Positions 1-5,970 of a stretch of 5,990 bases of DNA are shown here, piece after piece. A program made the translations under genes and the position numbers. How positions within the stretch are numbered: the first letter of the stretch is position 1; each line of letters starts with the position of its first letter. Under the pieces are notes generated by a model. The model worked only from the letters and a program-made list of their open reading frames with translations. It was not told the DNA's origin and ran no database searches. The stretch is from CAYJOG01 sp964371695 [NCBI: uncultured bacterium] (GTDB lineage: Bacteria; CAYJOG01), in the NCBI GenBank assembly GCA_964371695.1, contig CAYJOG010000192.1, forward strand, positions 1 through 5,990, given 5' to 3'.

Positions 1-1
1 C

Positions 2-709
2 CTCACGGGCTGGTTTATTCCCCCCATCAACCGCGCTCAGGCCCGGCAAAAACCCGCCGTGCTGCTGGTGCATGGGCGCGGGGCGAACAAGTCCGCCGTG
101 GTGGAATACATGCCCTGGCTGCACCAGGCCGGTTATGCCGTGGCCGCCCTGGACCTGCGCGCCCATGGCGAAAGCGACGGCAAAGACTCCACCATGGGCC
201 TGTACGAACCCCGCGACGTGCGCGGGGCCATGCGAGTGCTGAGCCGGATGGGTTATGCCCGCGTGGCGCCCATGGGTTTCAGCATGGGGGCCACCACGGT
301 GCTCATGACCGCCGCCCAGAAACCCCCCGGCCTTGTGGGGGTGATTGCCGAGGCGGGTTTCATGGACCTGCCCGAAGTGCTGCGGCACAACGGCGAAAAC
401 CGCTTCGGGAAAATCGTGTTGCCCTTTACCTGGCTGGTGCAAAAACGCCTCACTGTCACACTGGGGCAAGACCCGGCCACGGTGAACATCGCCCGGCGCT
501 GGCCCCGCACCGGCGGGCCGCCCGCCCTCATCATCCAGTCCGAGCGCGATGATCTGGTGCCGCCCGCCAACGCCCGGCGCATTGCACGGGCCATCGGCAA
601 AAAGGCCCAGCTTTATATCTGCCCCGGTTCCAGTCACGTCAAGTGCCACGCCGATCACCCCAAAACCTTTGAGAAAAAGGTGCTGGATTTTCTCGCCAGC
701 CTGAATTGA
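2..709 (+). CDS. Alpha/beta-fold hydrolase, 5' end outside the window (partial)
   Basis: The frame is open from the first complete codon at 2. The residues before the first possible internal start (GTG at 59) read LTGWFIPP and then KPAVLLVHGRG, the usual entry into an alpha/beta hydrolase core, so the true start lies upstream. Counting from the GTG at 59, the oxyanion-side HGRG motif is at 5-8, the DLRAHGES segment at 32-39, and the nucleophile elbow G-F-S-M-G at 73-77 with Ser75. The acid is probably Asp164 (ERDDLVPP) and the base His193 (GSSHVK). The triad order and spacing match the family, so the enzyme is probably active. The substrate cannot be inferred; such proteins are serine esterases, peptidases or thioesterases. 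The missing N-terminus might hold a signal peptide or membrane anchor. The TGA stop lies in the left direct repeat of the adjoining inverted-repeat element. A cotranscriptional link to the downstream signalling genes is not evident, because 241 structured bases separate them. Confidence 0.9.
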   Translation, partial: LTGWFIPPINRAQARQKPAVLLVHGRGANKSAVVEYMPWLHQAGYAVAALDLRAHGESDGKDSTMGLYEPRDVRGAMRVLSRMGYARVAPMGFSMGATTVLMTAAQKPPGLVGVIAEAGFMDLPEVLRHNGENRFGKIVLPFTWLVQKRLTVTLGQDPATVNIARRWPRTGGPPALIIQSERDDLVPPANARRIARAIGKKAQLYICPGSSHVKCHADHPKTFEKKVLDFLASLN

Positions 710-731
710 CAGGGTGTTGATAAACACCCTG
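710..731. repeat. Hairpin 1 of the inverted-repeat element
   Basis: CAGGGTGTT (710-718) pairs perfectly with AACACCCTG (723-731) around a GATA loop, giving a 9-bp stem directly after the hydrolase stop codon. The left arm is also the left terminal repeat of the element, so it can pair either locally or with 850-858. The hairpin could protect the 3' end of the hydrolase mRNA, but no T-run follows it, so it is not a standard intrinsic terminator. Confidence 0.75.
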
Positions 732-732
732 A

Positions 733-752
733 AAAATCCACGGATGGATTTT
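733..752. repeat. Hairpin 2 of the element, weakly terminator-like
   Basis: AAAATCCA (733-740) pairs with TGGATTTT (745-752) around a CGGA loop. The A-tract and T-tract flanking a short stem resemble a weak bidirectional intrinsic terminator. Only three of the eight pairs are G:C, so efficient termination is doubtful. Confidence 0.6.
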
Positions 753-756
753 CCGC

Positions 757-783
757 TTATTGGGGTTTGGAAAACCCCAATAA
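757..783. repeat. Hairpin 3 of the element, 12-bp perfect stem
   Basis: TTATTGGGGTTT (757-768) is exactly complementary to AAACCCCAATAA (772-783), with only GGA in the loop. This is the longest perfect stem in the window. It is followed by A residues on the + strand, so it does not look like a + strand intrinsic terminator. Confidence 0.75.
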
Positions 784-788
784 AAACG

Positions 789-821
789 CTGTTTTGCGAG
801 GGCTTTGCCTGAGCAAAACAG
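789..821. repeat. Hairpin 4 of the element
   Basis: CTGTTTTGC (789-797) pairs with GCAAAACAG (813-821), a 9-bp perfect outer stem. Inside it AGG (799-801) can pair with CCT (808-810) past a small internal bulge. Confidence 0.7.
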
Positions 822-852
822 GTTGAGAAAGGCCAGGAGGGACTTTCTCAAC
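822..852. repeat. Hairpin 5 of the element
   Basis: GTTGAGAAAG (822-831) pairs with CTTTCTCAAC (843-852), a 10-bp perfect stem with an 11-nt loop. Its right arm overlaps the right terminal inverted repeat (848-858). Hairpin 5 and the end-to-end pairing of the element are therefore mutually exclusive. Confidence 0.7.
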
Positions 853-862
853 ACCCTGTTGA

Positions 863-950
863 GCAGGACAAAATCCCATCTTGACCAGGGCTGATAAAAT
901 AAGTCTCCCGTTCTGGCCGCTGCCTTGGCGGCTGGCGGTGCAAAAAGACC
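863..950. other. Leader between the repeat element and the kinase gene
   Basis: These 88 bases hold no gene. A TTGACC (881-886) and a TAAAAT (895-900) are present but lie only 8 bp apart, so they do not form a sigma-70 promoter. GCCGC (916-920) can pair with GCGGC (928-932) close to the kinase start. No clear Shine-Dalgarno sequence precedes the ATG at 951; the nearest bases are an A-rich tract (942-946). The promoter of the downstream operon must lie here, inside the repeat element, or further upstream, but I cannot locate it. Confidence 0.5.
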
Positions 951-3593
951 ATGAGCACCCTGGAGCGTCCCAAATCCCTGCCTCAAAGGTCGGGCCTGTT
1001 TTTTGCCAGCACGGCAGAAAAATGCTGGGCCGCCATTGAAAAAGGCGACGCCCCCACCGCCAACACCCTGTTGCAGCAATACCTTCAGGAGAACGAACCC
1101 GACCTGACGCTGGCCCACGACCTGGGCACGTGCATTCTCAAGGCGGGTCTGTTTCAGGAGAGCACACCGGCGATTTTTGAAGACCTGCTGCGACAGGCCC
1201 CGGCGGCTGCCCGAAACGTCATTCTGCGCACCCTGCGCAGCCACTATCAGCAAACCGGCGACGGCCCACGCGCCTATGTGCAGCTCAAACGCCTGCTGAG
1301 CCTGCCCGGCGCGCCCGACACCTGGCTGCTGGAGGCGGGCCGCGAAGCCTTGCAACTGGGACTGCCCGAAGAAGCCCTGGCCCACGCGGGCCGTCTGGGG
1401 CAGATACGGGGCCGCGAAAAAGAAGCCCAGACGCTGGCCATGGCGGTGGGGGCCAGGTTTGAGGGTCAGGAAAACGCTCTGGCCATGGTGAACCAGTTGG
1501 CGCTGGGGGGCGGCGACATCAACCAGGCCATCAAGTTCTATGAGAAATTGCAGGAAATAAACCCCCAGGCCCCGTTGCCCCAGCGTTATGCCCTGGCGCT
1601 GCTCACCAAGGCAGGGCAGCAAGAGGTGGCCCTCTCCAAGGCCCTGGCCATCAAAGAGAAAAACCCCCAGGACCAATGGACCCTGCAACAGGTGCTGCAA
1701 CTGGCCGTGGCCTCGGCCAATGCGCCGCTGGTGGTGGAGACCGGTTTTGCGCTCTACAGTCTCACCGGCGACACCAAGGTGCTGGAGGTGATTCCCCGCT
1801 TTGCCGTGGGCCTGCCGCCCGAAGAAGCGGTGGCCACGTTTGAACGCCTGCTGGGCCTTCAGCCTGAAACCGGGCCGTGGATGATCACCCTGGCGCGCCA
1901 GCACATAAGGGGCGCGAATTTTCAGAAGGCCCTGGAGGTGATGGGGCAATACACCACGCTGCCCTTTGCCAACGCCGATCAGGCGGGCACGGTGCTCACC
2001 GTGCTGTTTCAGAAAACCCGCGAGATTTATGGCGCGCTGGAAGACGACGTCGCCAGGGGCCATTACCGCGAACTGTTGCGCGCCCTGAGCGAGAACCTGC
2101 AACACCTGCTGGGCGAATCTGCCGAGCTGGACGTGGCCGTGGCGGGTGAACTGCTGCGCCTGAACGAACCCGTGCAGGCCGAGCGGTTGTATATGCGAGC
2201 GGTGAACCACCCGGCCTTTCGTGTGCGCGCGCTGGTGGGGGAATGCCAGTCGCTGCTGGCCCAGGGCAAAAACCAGCAGGCCGAGGTGGTGGCCCTGCGG
2301 GCGCTGGAAGAGTTCAAGAACGAAAACAAACATCTGCTGTGGACCGTCATCCAGGCCACCCACGAGGTCCAGCCCAAACGGGCGGCGGAGTTTCTGGAGC
2401 GGTTTCTGGCAGCCCACCCCAGTGACGAAAAAACCTCTCCCAAGTCCTCTGAAGCCCAGGACCTGCTGGAAAAACTCAAACAACGCACCGGCCAGACCCG
2501 TGTGTTCAAAACCGGCGCCGCCGCCGGACCCGCCGAAGGCGGCCCCATTTACACCGACCCCATGAAACGCCTGCGGCGCGGAAAACCAGACTCGTCGCAG
2601 GCACAGGAACACGCCAGCGAACCTGCTCAGGCCCAGGCGACCCCCGCCGCCCCCAAACCGCAGGAAGACGACGCCGCGTTTTTCAGCACCCTGCGCGAAC
2701 AATACAACAAACCCGCCGCCAATGTGCCAGCGGGCGCAGGGGCACTGACGGGGCCGCCCCGCACACCGGGCGAAGCCGCCAAGGAAAGCCTGTTTTCCCG
2801 CTACAAAACCGAAAAAACCATCGGCAAAGGCGGCATGGGCACGGTGTATATGGCCAGCGACAGCCTGCTGGAACGCACCGTGGCCATCAAGATCATCACG
2901 TCGTCGGGCCTTACGACCAAAGACACCATCGACCGCATGGGCCGCGAGGCCAAGGCCATCGCCAAACTCAGCCACCCCAACGTCATCAGCGTGTACGACG
3001 TGGGCCTGTTTGAGGACTTCAAATATCTGGTGATGGAATATGTAGACGGCCTGTCGCTCAAGCAGCTCATTCAGCGGCGCGGGGGCCACGGCCTGCCGGT
3101 GGCCAGCACCAAACACATCGCTTTGCAGGTGGCCGACGCCCTGGGCCACGCCCACGAACGGGCCATCGTGCACCGCGACGTGAAACCCGACAACGTGCTG
3201 GTGAGCCGGGGCGGCGAGGTGAAGGTGATGGACTTTGGCCTAGCCAAGTTTGTGGACAACACCGAGCAGACCATAGACGGCATCACGGCGGGCACGCTGC
3301 AATACATGGCCCCGGAGCAGTTCAGCGGCAAACAACTGGACCACCGCGTGGACATTTACGCCTTTGGCTGCATGTTGTTTGAAATGCTCACGGGCCAGCC
3401 GCCTTTTGAGGGCAACGAGCTGACCCAGCTGATGTACAAGCACCTGCACGACCCGCCCCCCGCGCTGCCCGAAGCCGTGGGAAAAAACCGCCAACTGCTC
3501 GAACAGGTGATTCACCACTGCATGAACAAAAATCCACAGGAGCGCCCCGCCAGCATGAAGGAAGTTCTGGCGGCGCTTTCGCAGGTGACATGA
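951..3593 (+). CDS. TPR-type solenoid Ser/Thr protein kinase (Hanks type)
   Basis: This 880-residue protein should phosphorylate Ser/Thr residues of partner proteins in the cytoplasm. Residues about 20-505 form a helical, TPR-like solenoid (for example the stretches near 187-240 and 398-455), a probable protein-interaction or sensing platform. Residues about 506-612 are an Ala/Pro/Gln-rich linker. The kinase domain, about 617-877, is at the C-terminus and complete: glycine loop GKGGMG (625-630), VAIK Lys647, helix-C Glu666, hinge VMEY (694-697), HRDVKPDN with Asp743 and Asn748, DFG 761-763, APE 787-789 and DIYAFG 801-806. The activation loop has several Thr residues (771, 774, 779, 782). It is an RD kinase, so activation by loop phosphorylation is likely. 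No membrane segment or extracellular sensor is visible, unlike PknB-type kinases. The ATG at 951 is the first start after an in-frame stop at 900-902. Its stop overlaps the FHA gene start by 4 bp, implying translational coupling. Confidence 0.95.
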   Translation: MSTLERPKSLPQRSGLFFASTAEKCWAAIEKGDAPTANTLLQQYLQENEPDLTLAHDLGTCILKAGLFQESTPAIFEDLLRQAPAAARNVILRTLRSHYQQTGDGPRAYVQLKRLLSLPGAPDTWLLEAGREALQLGLPEEALAHAGRLGQIRGREKEAQTLAMAVGARFEGQENALAMVNQLALGGGDINQAIKFYEKLQEINPQAPLPQRYALALLTKAGQQEVALSKALAIKEKNPQDQWTLQQVLQLAVASANAPLVVETGFALYSLTGDTKVLEVIPRFAVGLPPEEAVATFERLLGLQPETGPWMITLARQHIRGANFQKALEVMGQYTTLPFANADQAGTVLTVLFQKTREIYGALEDDVARGHYRELLRALSENLQHLLGESAELDVAVAGELLRLNEPVQAERLYMRAVNHPAFRVRALVGECQSLLAQGKNQQAEVVALRALEEFKNENKHLLWTVIQATHEVQPKRAAEFLERFLAAHPSDEKTSPKSSEAQDLLEKLKQRTGQTRVFKTGAAAGPAEGGPIYTDPMKRLRRGKPDSSQAQEHASEPAQAQATPAAPKPQEDDAAFFSTLREQYNKPAANVPAGAGALTGPPRTPGEAAKESLFSRYKTEKTIGKGGMGTVYMASDSLLERTVAIKIITSSGLTTKDTIDRMGREAKAIAKLSHPNVISVYDVGLFEDFKYLVMEYVDGLSLKQLIQRRGGHGLPVASTKHIALQVADALGHAHERAIVHRDVKPDNVLVSRGGEVKVMDFGLAKFVDNTEQTIDGITAGTLQYMAPEQFSGKQLDHRVDIYAFGCMLFEMLTGQPPFEGNELTQLMYKHLHDPPPALPEAVGKNRQLLEQVIHHCMNKNPQERPASMKEVLAALSQVT

Positions 3594-5119
3594 TGGCGCT
3601 GCTCAAACAGGTCAAAGGCCCCGGTGCGGGTCTGTCGGTGGCCCTGGGGGTGGCCCCCGTGGTGGTGGGCCGCAGCCCCCAGTGCGATTTTCAGGTGCAG
3701 GACCTGAACCTGTCGCGGCGGCATTTTCAGGTGCTTTTTGACGAAGCGCGGGGCTGTTATCTCGCGCTCGACTTAGGCAGCCGCAACGGCACGTTTGTGG
3801 CGGGCAAGGACATTTCCAAACGCCCCGCCGAAGACCCCCTGCCCCTGAGCGAAGGCGACGAAATCCTGGCGGGGGGATCGAGCTTTGTTTTTGAAATGGC
3901 CACCAAAGAAGCCCCCCGCAAACAGGCGGCCCTGGACCTGCACCAGTTCATCACCAGCACCAGCAAGCTGTTCAACACCACCGACACCCTGCGGGACAAA
4001 CGCCTGCAGGCGCTTTATGGCGGCCTGAAACAGGCCCTGATGGAGCCGGTGGAGCAGGAGATCGTGCCCACCCTGATGGACATGGCGCTGGACGCCAGCC
4101 CCCAGATTGGGGCCATGCGGCTTTATCTGCTGAATGAGGGCGGAACCCCCCGAAAAGCATGGGAAAGCCGGGGCCAGCAGCGCCTGCCCGAACCGCCCGA
4201 GGGCCTGCTGGACCACGTTCTGGAGGGCCACGAGGTGCGCCTTGTGCTGCCGCAATCGCGCGCGCCGGCCCTGTGTGTGCCCGTGAGCAGCGGGCGCGGC
4301 GAAATGGAGGGGGCGCTTTTTGCCGCGCTGGCCCCCGGCCTGGAAGACCAGCAAGAGGAAGAAGTCCTGGCCTTTTTGAGCGCCTATGGAAGCCTCACGG
4401 GTCTGGTGCTCGGCAACGCGCATCTCATCCAGCGCATGTCTCAGGAAATGCGCCTGCGCAACCGCCTGCAACGTTTTTTAAGCCCGGAGGTGGTGGACCG
4501 CCTGCGGGACGGCGAAGACGAAACCGTGCTGGACCACCAGAAAGAAAACGTCACCGTGCTGTTCACCAACCTGTTTGACTTCACCGGCCTGTGCGAGGCC
4601 CTGCCGGTGGAGCAGGTGGTGGCCATTCTGCACACCGTACAGAGCGAAATGAGCACCATTGTGCTGGAGTATCACGGCACACTCGACAAATATCTGGGTG
4701 ACGGCCTGATGGCGATTTTTGGCGCGCCGGTGCCCTATGAAGACCACGCCCTGATGGCCCTCAGGGCTGCCCGCCGCATGCAGGTGGAAATGGATGAACT
4801 GAACAGCGAGTTTCACCTGCAGGGTCTGCCCCAGCTCAAGCTGGGGGTGGGACTGAACTCCGGCCCGGCCATTGTGGGGGCCATGGGCAGCCGCGAACGC
4901 ATGGAATACTCCGCCATCGGCCACATGGTGAACGAAGCCTCTGGCATCACCCGCCTCACCGAGGTGCTCGACCGCCCCATTCTGGCGGGCCAAGCCACCC
5001 TCAAGGCGGTGGGGGGGCGATTTGATTCGGGACCGGTTGACCGAAAAGCTGTGGCAGATTCGGGCCTTTCCACGGATATTTACTGGATAGATGCCTTTGG
5101 CGAGGAAAAACGTGGCTGA
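3590..5119 (+). CDS. FHA-GAF-class III nucleotidyl cyclase-like protein, catalytic residues incomplete
   Basis: This 509-residue soluble protein begins with an FHA phosphothreonine-reader domain (about 3-102): GRS at 27-29, SRRH at 43-46 and the NGT loop at 66-68 are all present. A GAF-like domain follows (about 134-277), then a short helical connector (FLSPEVVDRL, 296-305) and a class III cyclase domain (about 318-500). In the cyclase, the adenine-contacting Lys367 and second metal Asp371 (DKYLGDG) and Asn448 (VNEAS) are kept. The first metal Asp is Asn327 (LFTNLFDFTG), and the transition-state Arg is Gly452 (VNEASGI). The usual A/GTP-to-cyclic-nucleotide reaction may therefore be lost or altered. 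Context suggests the FHA domain binds the neighbouring kinase or its substrates. Two adjacent ATGs (3590 and 3593) are possible starts, with a weak AGG at 3583-3585; the first overlaps the kinase stop as ATGA. Family assignment is secure; catalytic status is inference. Confidence 0.92.
   Translation: MMALLKQVKGPGAGLSVALGVAPVVVGRSPQCDFQVQDLNLSRRHFQVLFDEARGCYLALDLGSRNGTFVAGKDISKRPAEDPLPLSEGDEILAGGSSFVFEMATKEAPRKQAALDLHQFITSTSKLFNTTDTLRDKRLQALYGGLKQALMEPVEQEIVPTLMDMALDASPQIGAMRLYLLNEGGTPRKAWESRGQQRLPEPPEGLLDHVLEGHEVRLVLPQSRAPALCVPVSSGRGEMEGALFAALAPGLEDQQEEEVLAFLSAYGSLTGLVLGNAHLIQRMSQEMRLRNRLQRFLSPEVVDRLRDGEDETVLDHQKENVTVLFTNLFDFTGLCEALPVEQVVAILHTVQSEMSTIVLEYHGTLDKYLGDGLMAIFGAPVPYEDHALMALRAARRMQVEMDELNSEFHLQGLPQLKLGVGLNSGPAIVGAMGSRERMEYSAIGHMVNEASGITRLTEVLDRPILAGQATLKAVGGRFDSGPVDRKAVADSGLSTDIYWIDAFGEEKRG
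5102..5106 (+). promoter_or_regulatory. Ribosome binding site favouring the GTG start at 5112
   Basis: GAGGA at 5102-5106 lies 5 nt before the in-frame GTG at 5112, an ideal Shine-Dalgarno arrangement. The upstream alternative, ATG at 5091, has no comparable motif in front of it. The site lies inside the end of the cyclase gene, consistent with coupled translation. Confidence 0.65.
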
Positions 5120-5852
5120 GCCACTCACCTTCAGGGCCGCCACGGCCACAGACATCGGGCCGCGCCGCCAGAGCAATCAGGACCGCGCCCAGGCCATGGC
5201 GGCCCAGGGCCTGTTTCTGCTGGCGGACGGCATGGGGGGCTACGCCGATGGTCACCTGGCGGCGGAACTGGCTATTGACCTGGTGGCCCAGGCCCTTTTG
5301 CAGACCCCCCCCACCGAGGGCGCGCTGCGCCAGGCCATCACACAGGCCCACACCACCATCACCACCCAGGCCCAGGAGCGCCAGAACCGCATGGGCACCA
5401 CCCTGGTGGCCCTGTGTCTGAACGGCCCCGCCCTGCTGGGGGCCCACGTGGGCGACAGCCGGTTATATCGCCTGCGTCGCGGCCAGTTGGAGCAACTCAC
5501 GCGGGACCACAGTTATGTGCAGCTTTTGATGGACCAGGGGGAAATTACGGCTGATCAGGCCACCGCCCACCCCTATCGCCACGTGCTGAGCAAGGCCCTG
5601 GGCGCAGGAGGCGGCGACCAGCCCGACGTGTTTGAAGACACCGCCCAGGCAGAAGACCGCTACCTGCTGTGCAGCGACGGCCTTTCGGGCGTGGTCAGCC
5701 CCCAGGAAATGACGGCCCTTCTTCAGGAACACCCCCACAGCCAGGACGCCGCCACGGCTCTTGTTCAAAAAGCCTTGGCCAACAACACCACCGACAACGT
5801 GACGGTGGTGGTGGTGGATGTGCTGGGCGAAGATGCCCTGACACGGGTTTAG
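5112..5852 (+). CDS. PP2C/PPM-family Ser/Thr protein phosphatase
   Basis: This is a metal-dependent phosphatase, about 246 residues from GTG 5112, expected to remove phosphate from Ser/Thr sites, most simply those made by the kinase two genes upstream. Motifs, counted from that start: D-x-G-x-x-R at 14-19 followed by NQD (22-24), ADGMGG (38-43), MGTTL (94-98), GDSRLY (114-119), DHS (132-134), CSDGL (187-191) and TDN (227-229). The metal-binding aspartates Asp24, Asp39, Asp189 and Asp228 are all present, so it should be active. Its length is that of a bare bacterial catalytic domain, with no membrane segment, as in soluble Stp/PrpC-type enzymes. The start is not certain: ATG at 5091 is in frame and adds 7 residues, but GTG has the better ribosome binding site and gives a short N-terminus typical of the family. 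It overlaps the cyclase gene by 8 bp (29 bp with the ATG). Confidence 0.94.
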   Translation: MAEPLTFRAATATDIGPRRQSNQDRAQAMAAQGLFLLADGMGGYADGHLAAELAIDLVAQALLQTPPTEGALRQAITQAHTTITTQAQERQNRMGTTLVALCLNGPALLGAHVGDSRLYRLRRGQLEQLTRDHSYVQLLMDQGEITADQATAHPYRHVLSKALGAGGGDQPDVFEDTAQAEDRYLLCSDGLSGVVSPQEMTALLQEHPHSQDAATALVQKALANNTTDNVTVVVVDVLGEDALTRV

Positions 5853-5883
5853 AGCAGATTGATGAAAGTTAGAGCAAATTCAT
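5849..5883 (+). repeat. Imperfect 15-nt direct repeat, 20-nt period
   Basis: TTAGAGCAGATTGAT (5849-5863) recurs as TTAGAGCAAATTCAT (5869-5883), 13 of 15 identical. The first copy includes the phosphatase TAG stop. The second half also carries a 6-bp inverted match, GATGAA (5861-5866) with TTCATC (5879-5884). The function is unknown; it may be a small local duplication or a two-half binding site. Confidence 0.55.
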
Positions 5884-5915
5884 CTTTGACGTAGACAAAG
5901 GGCAGGGCCAGTCCT

Positions 5916-5940
5916 TGCCCTCTCCCTGAGGGAGAGGGCA
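5916..5940. repeat. Strong palindrome of the CCCTCTCCC/GGGAGAGGG type
   Basis: TGCCCTCTCCC (5916-5926) pairs perfectly with GGGAGAGGGCA (5930-5940) around a TGA loop, an 11-bp G+C-rich stem. A GGGTGAGGGGG tract follows at 5973-5983. This combination is, to my knowledge, a common intergenic palindromic repeat in Proteobacteria. No T-run follows on either strand, so it is not a textbook intrinsic terminator, although it could slow polymerase or protect the operon mRNA 3' end. AGGGCA at 5899-5904 can compete for pairing with 5916-5921. Confidence 0.65.
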
Positions 5941-5942
5941 GA

Positions 5943-5970
5943 CCGTGACCGAACAGATGTGAGGTCACGG
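5943..5970. repeat. Second inverted repeat downstream of the operon
   Basis: CCGTGACC (5943-5950) pairs with GGTCACGG (5963-5970), 8 bp with a 12-nt loop, right after the CCCTCTCCC palindrome. The two stems probably belong to one composite intergenic repeat that may continue past the window edge. Confidence 0.55.

Larger units (their letters stand above)
706..862. mobile_element. MITE-like palindromic element with terminal inverted repeats
   Basis: CAGGGTGTTGA at 710-720 is the exact reverse complement of TCAACACCCTG at 848-858, giving 11-bp terminal inverted repeats around about 149 bp of non-coding DNA. Just outside each end is the same tetranucleotide, TTGA (706-709 and 859-862), which could be a target-site duplication. 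The interior is nearly filled by consecutive hairpins and is visibly richer in A+T than the genes on either side. No open reading frame of interest is inside, so if mobile it would depend on a transposase encoded elsewhere. The left TTGA contains the hydrolase TGA stop; removing the element plus one TTGA would leave that stop intact. Alternatives are a REP/BIME-like extragenic palindrome or a cluster of terminator hairpins. The right TTGA also belongs to a small local palindrome (847-863), so the duplication could be coincidental. The inverted repeats are read directly; mobility is inferred. Confidence 0.55.

Noticed and set aside
706-711. TTGACA, a perfect -35 box, at the hydrolase end
   Set aside because: No -10-like hexamer lies 16 to 18 bp downstream; the match arises at the junction of the stop codon and the inverted repeat.
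881-900. Possible sigma-70 promoter: TTGACC with TAAAAT
   Set aside because: The two boxes are only 8 bp apart instead of about 17, and no other matching partner was found for either box.
914-929. Possible sigma-54 promoter: TGGC, 7 nt, TTGGC
   Set aside because: The essential -12 GC is replaced by GG, and the site would leave only about a dozen bases before the kinase ATG.
639-3173. An 844-codon open frame on the - strand across the repeat element and most of the kinase gene
   Set aside because: It lies opposite a well-supported kinase, its product is a Gly/Gln/His/Phe/Arg-rich sequence with no recognisable motif, and it reads straight through the palindromic element. G+C-rich third positions commonly suppress stops in the opposing frame.
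3773-4471. A 232-codon - strand open frame opposite the FHA/GAF region
   Set aside because: It shows the same shadow-frame composition, with no motif, and lies wholly inside a gene with clear domains.
4478-5176. A 232-codon - strand open frame opposite the cyclase region
   Set aside because: It is a shadow of the cyclase gene, and no family features are visible.
5916-5940. Intrinsic transcription terminator of the operon
   Set aside because: The stem is strong but no T-run follows on either strand, so it is recorded as a repeat instead.
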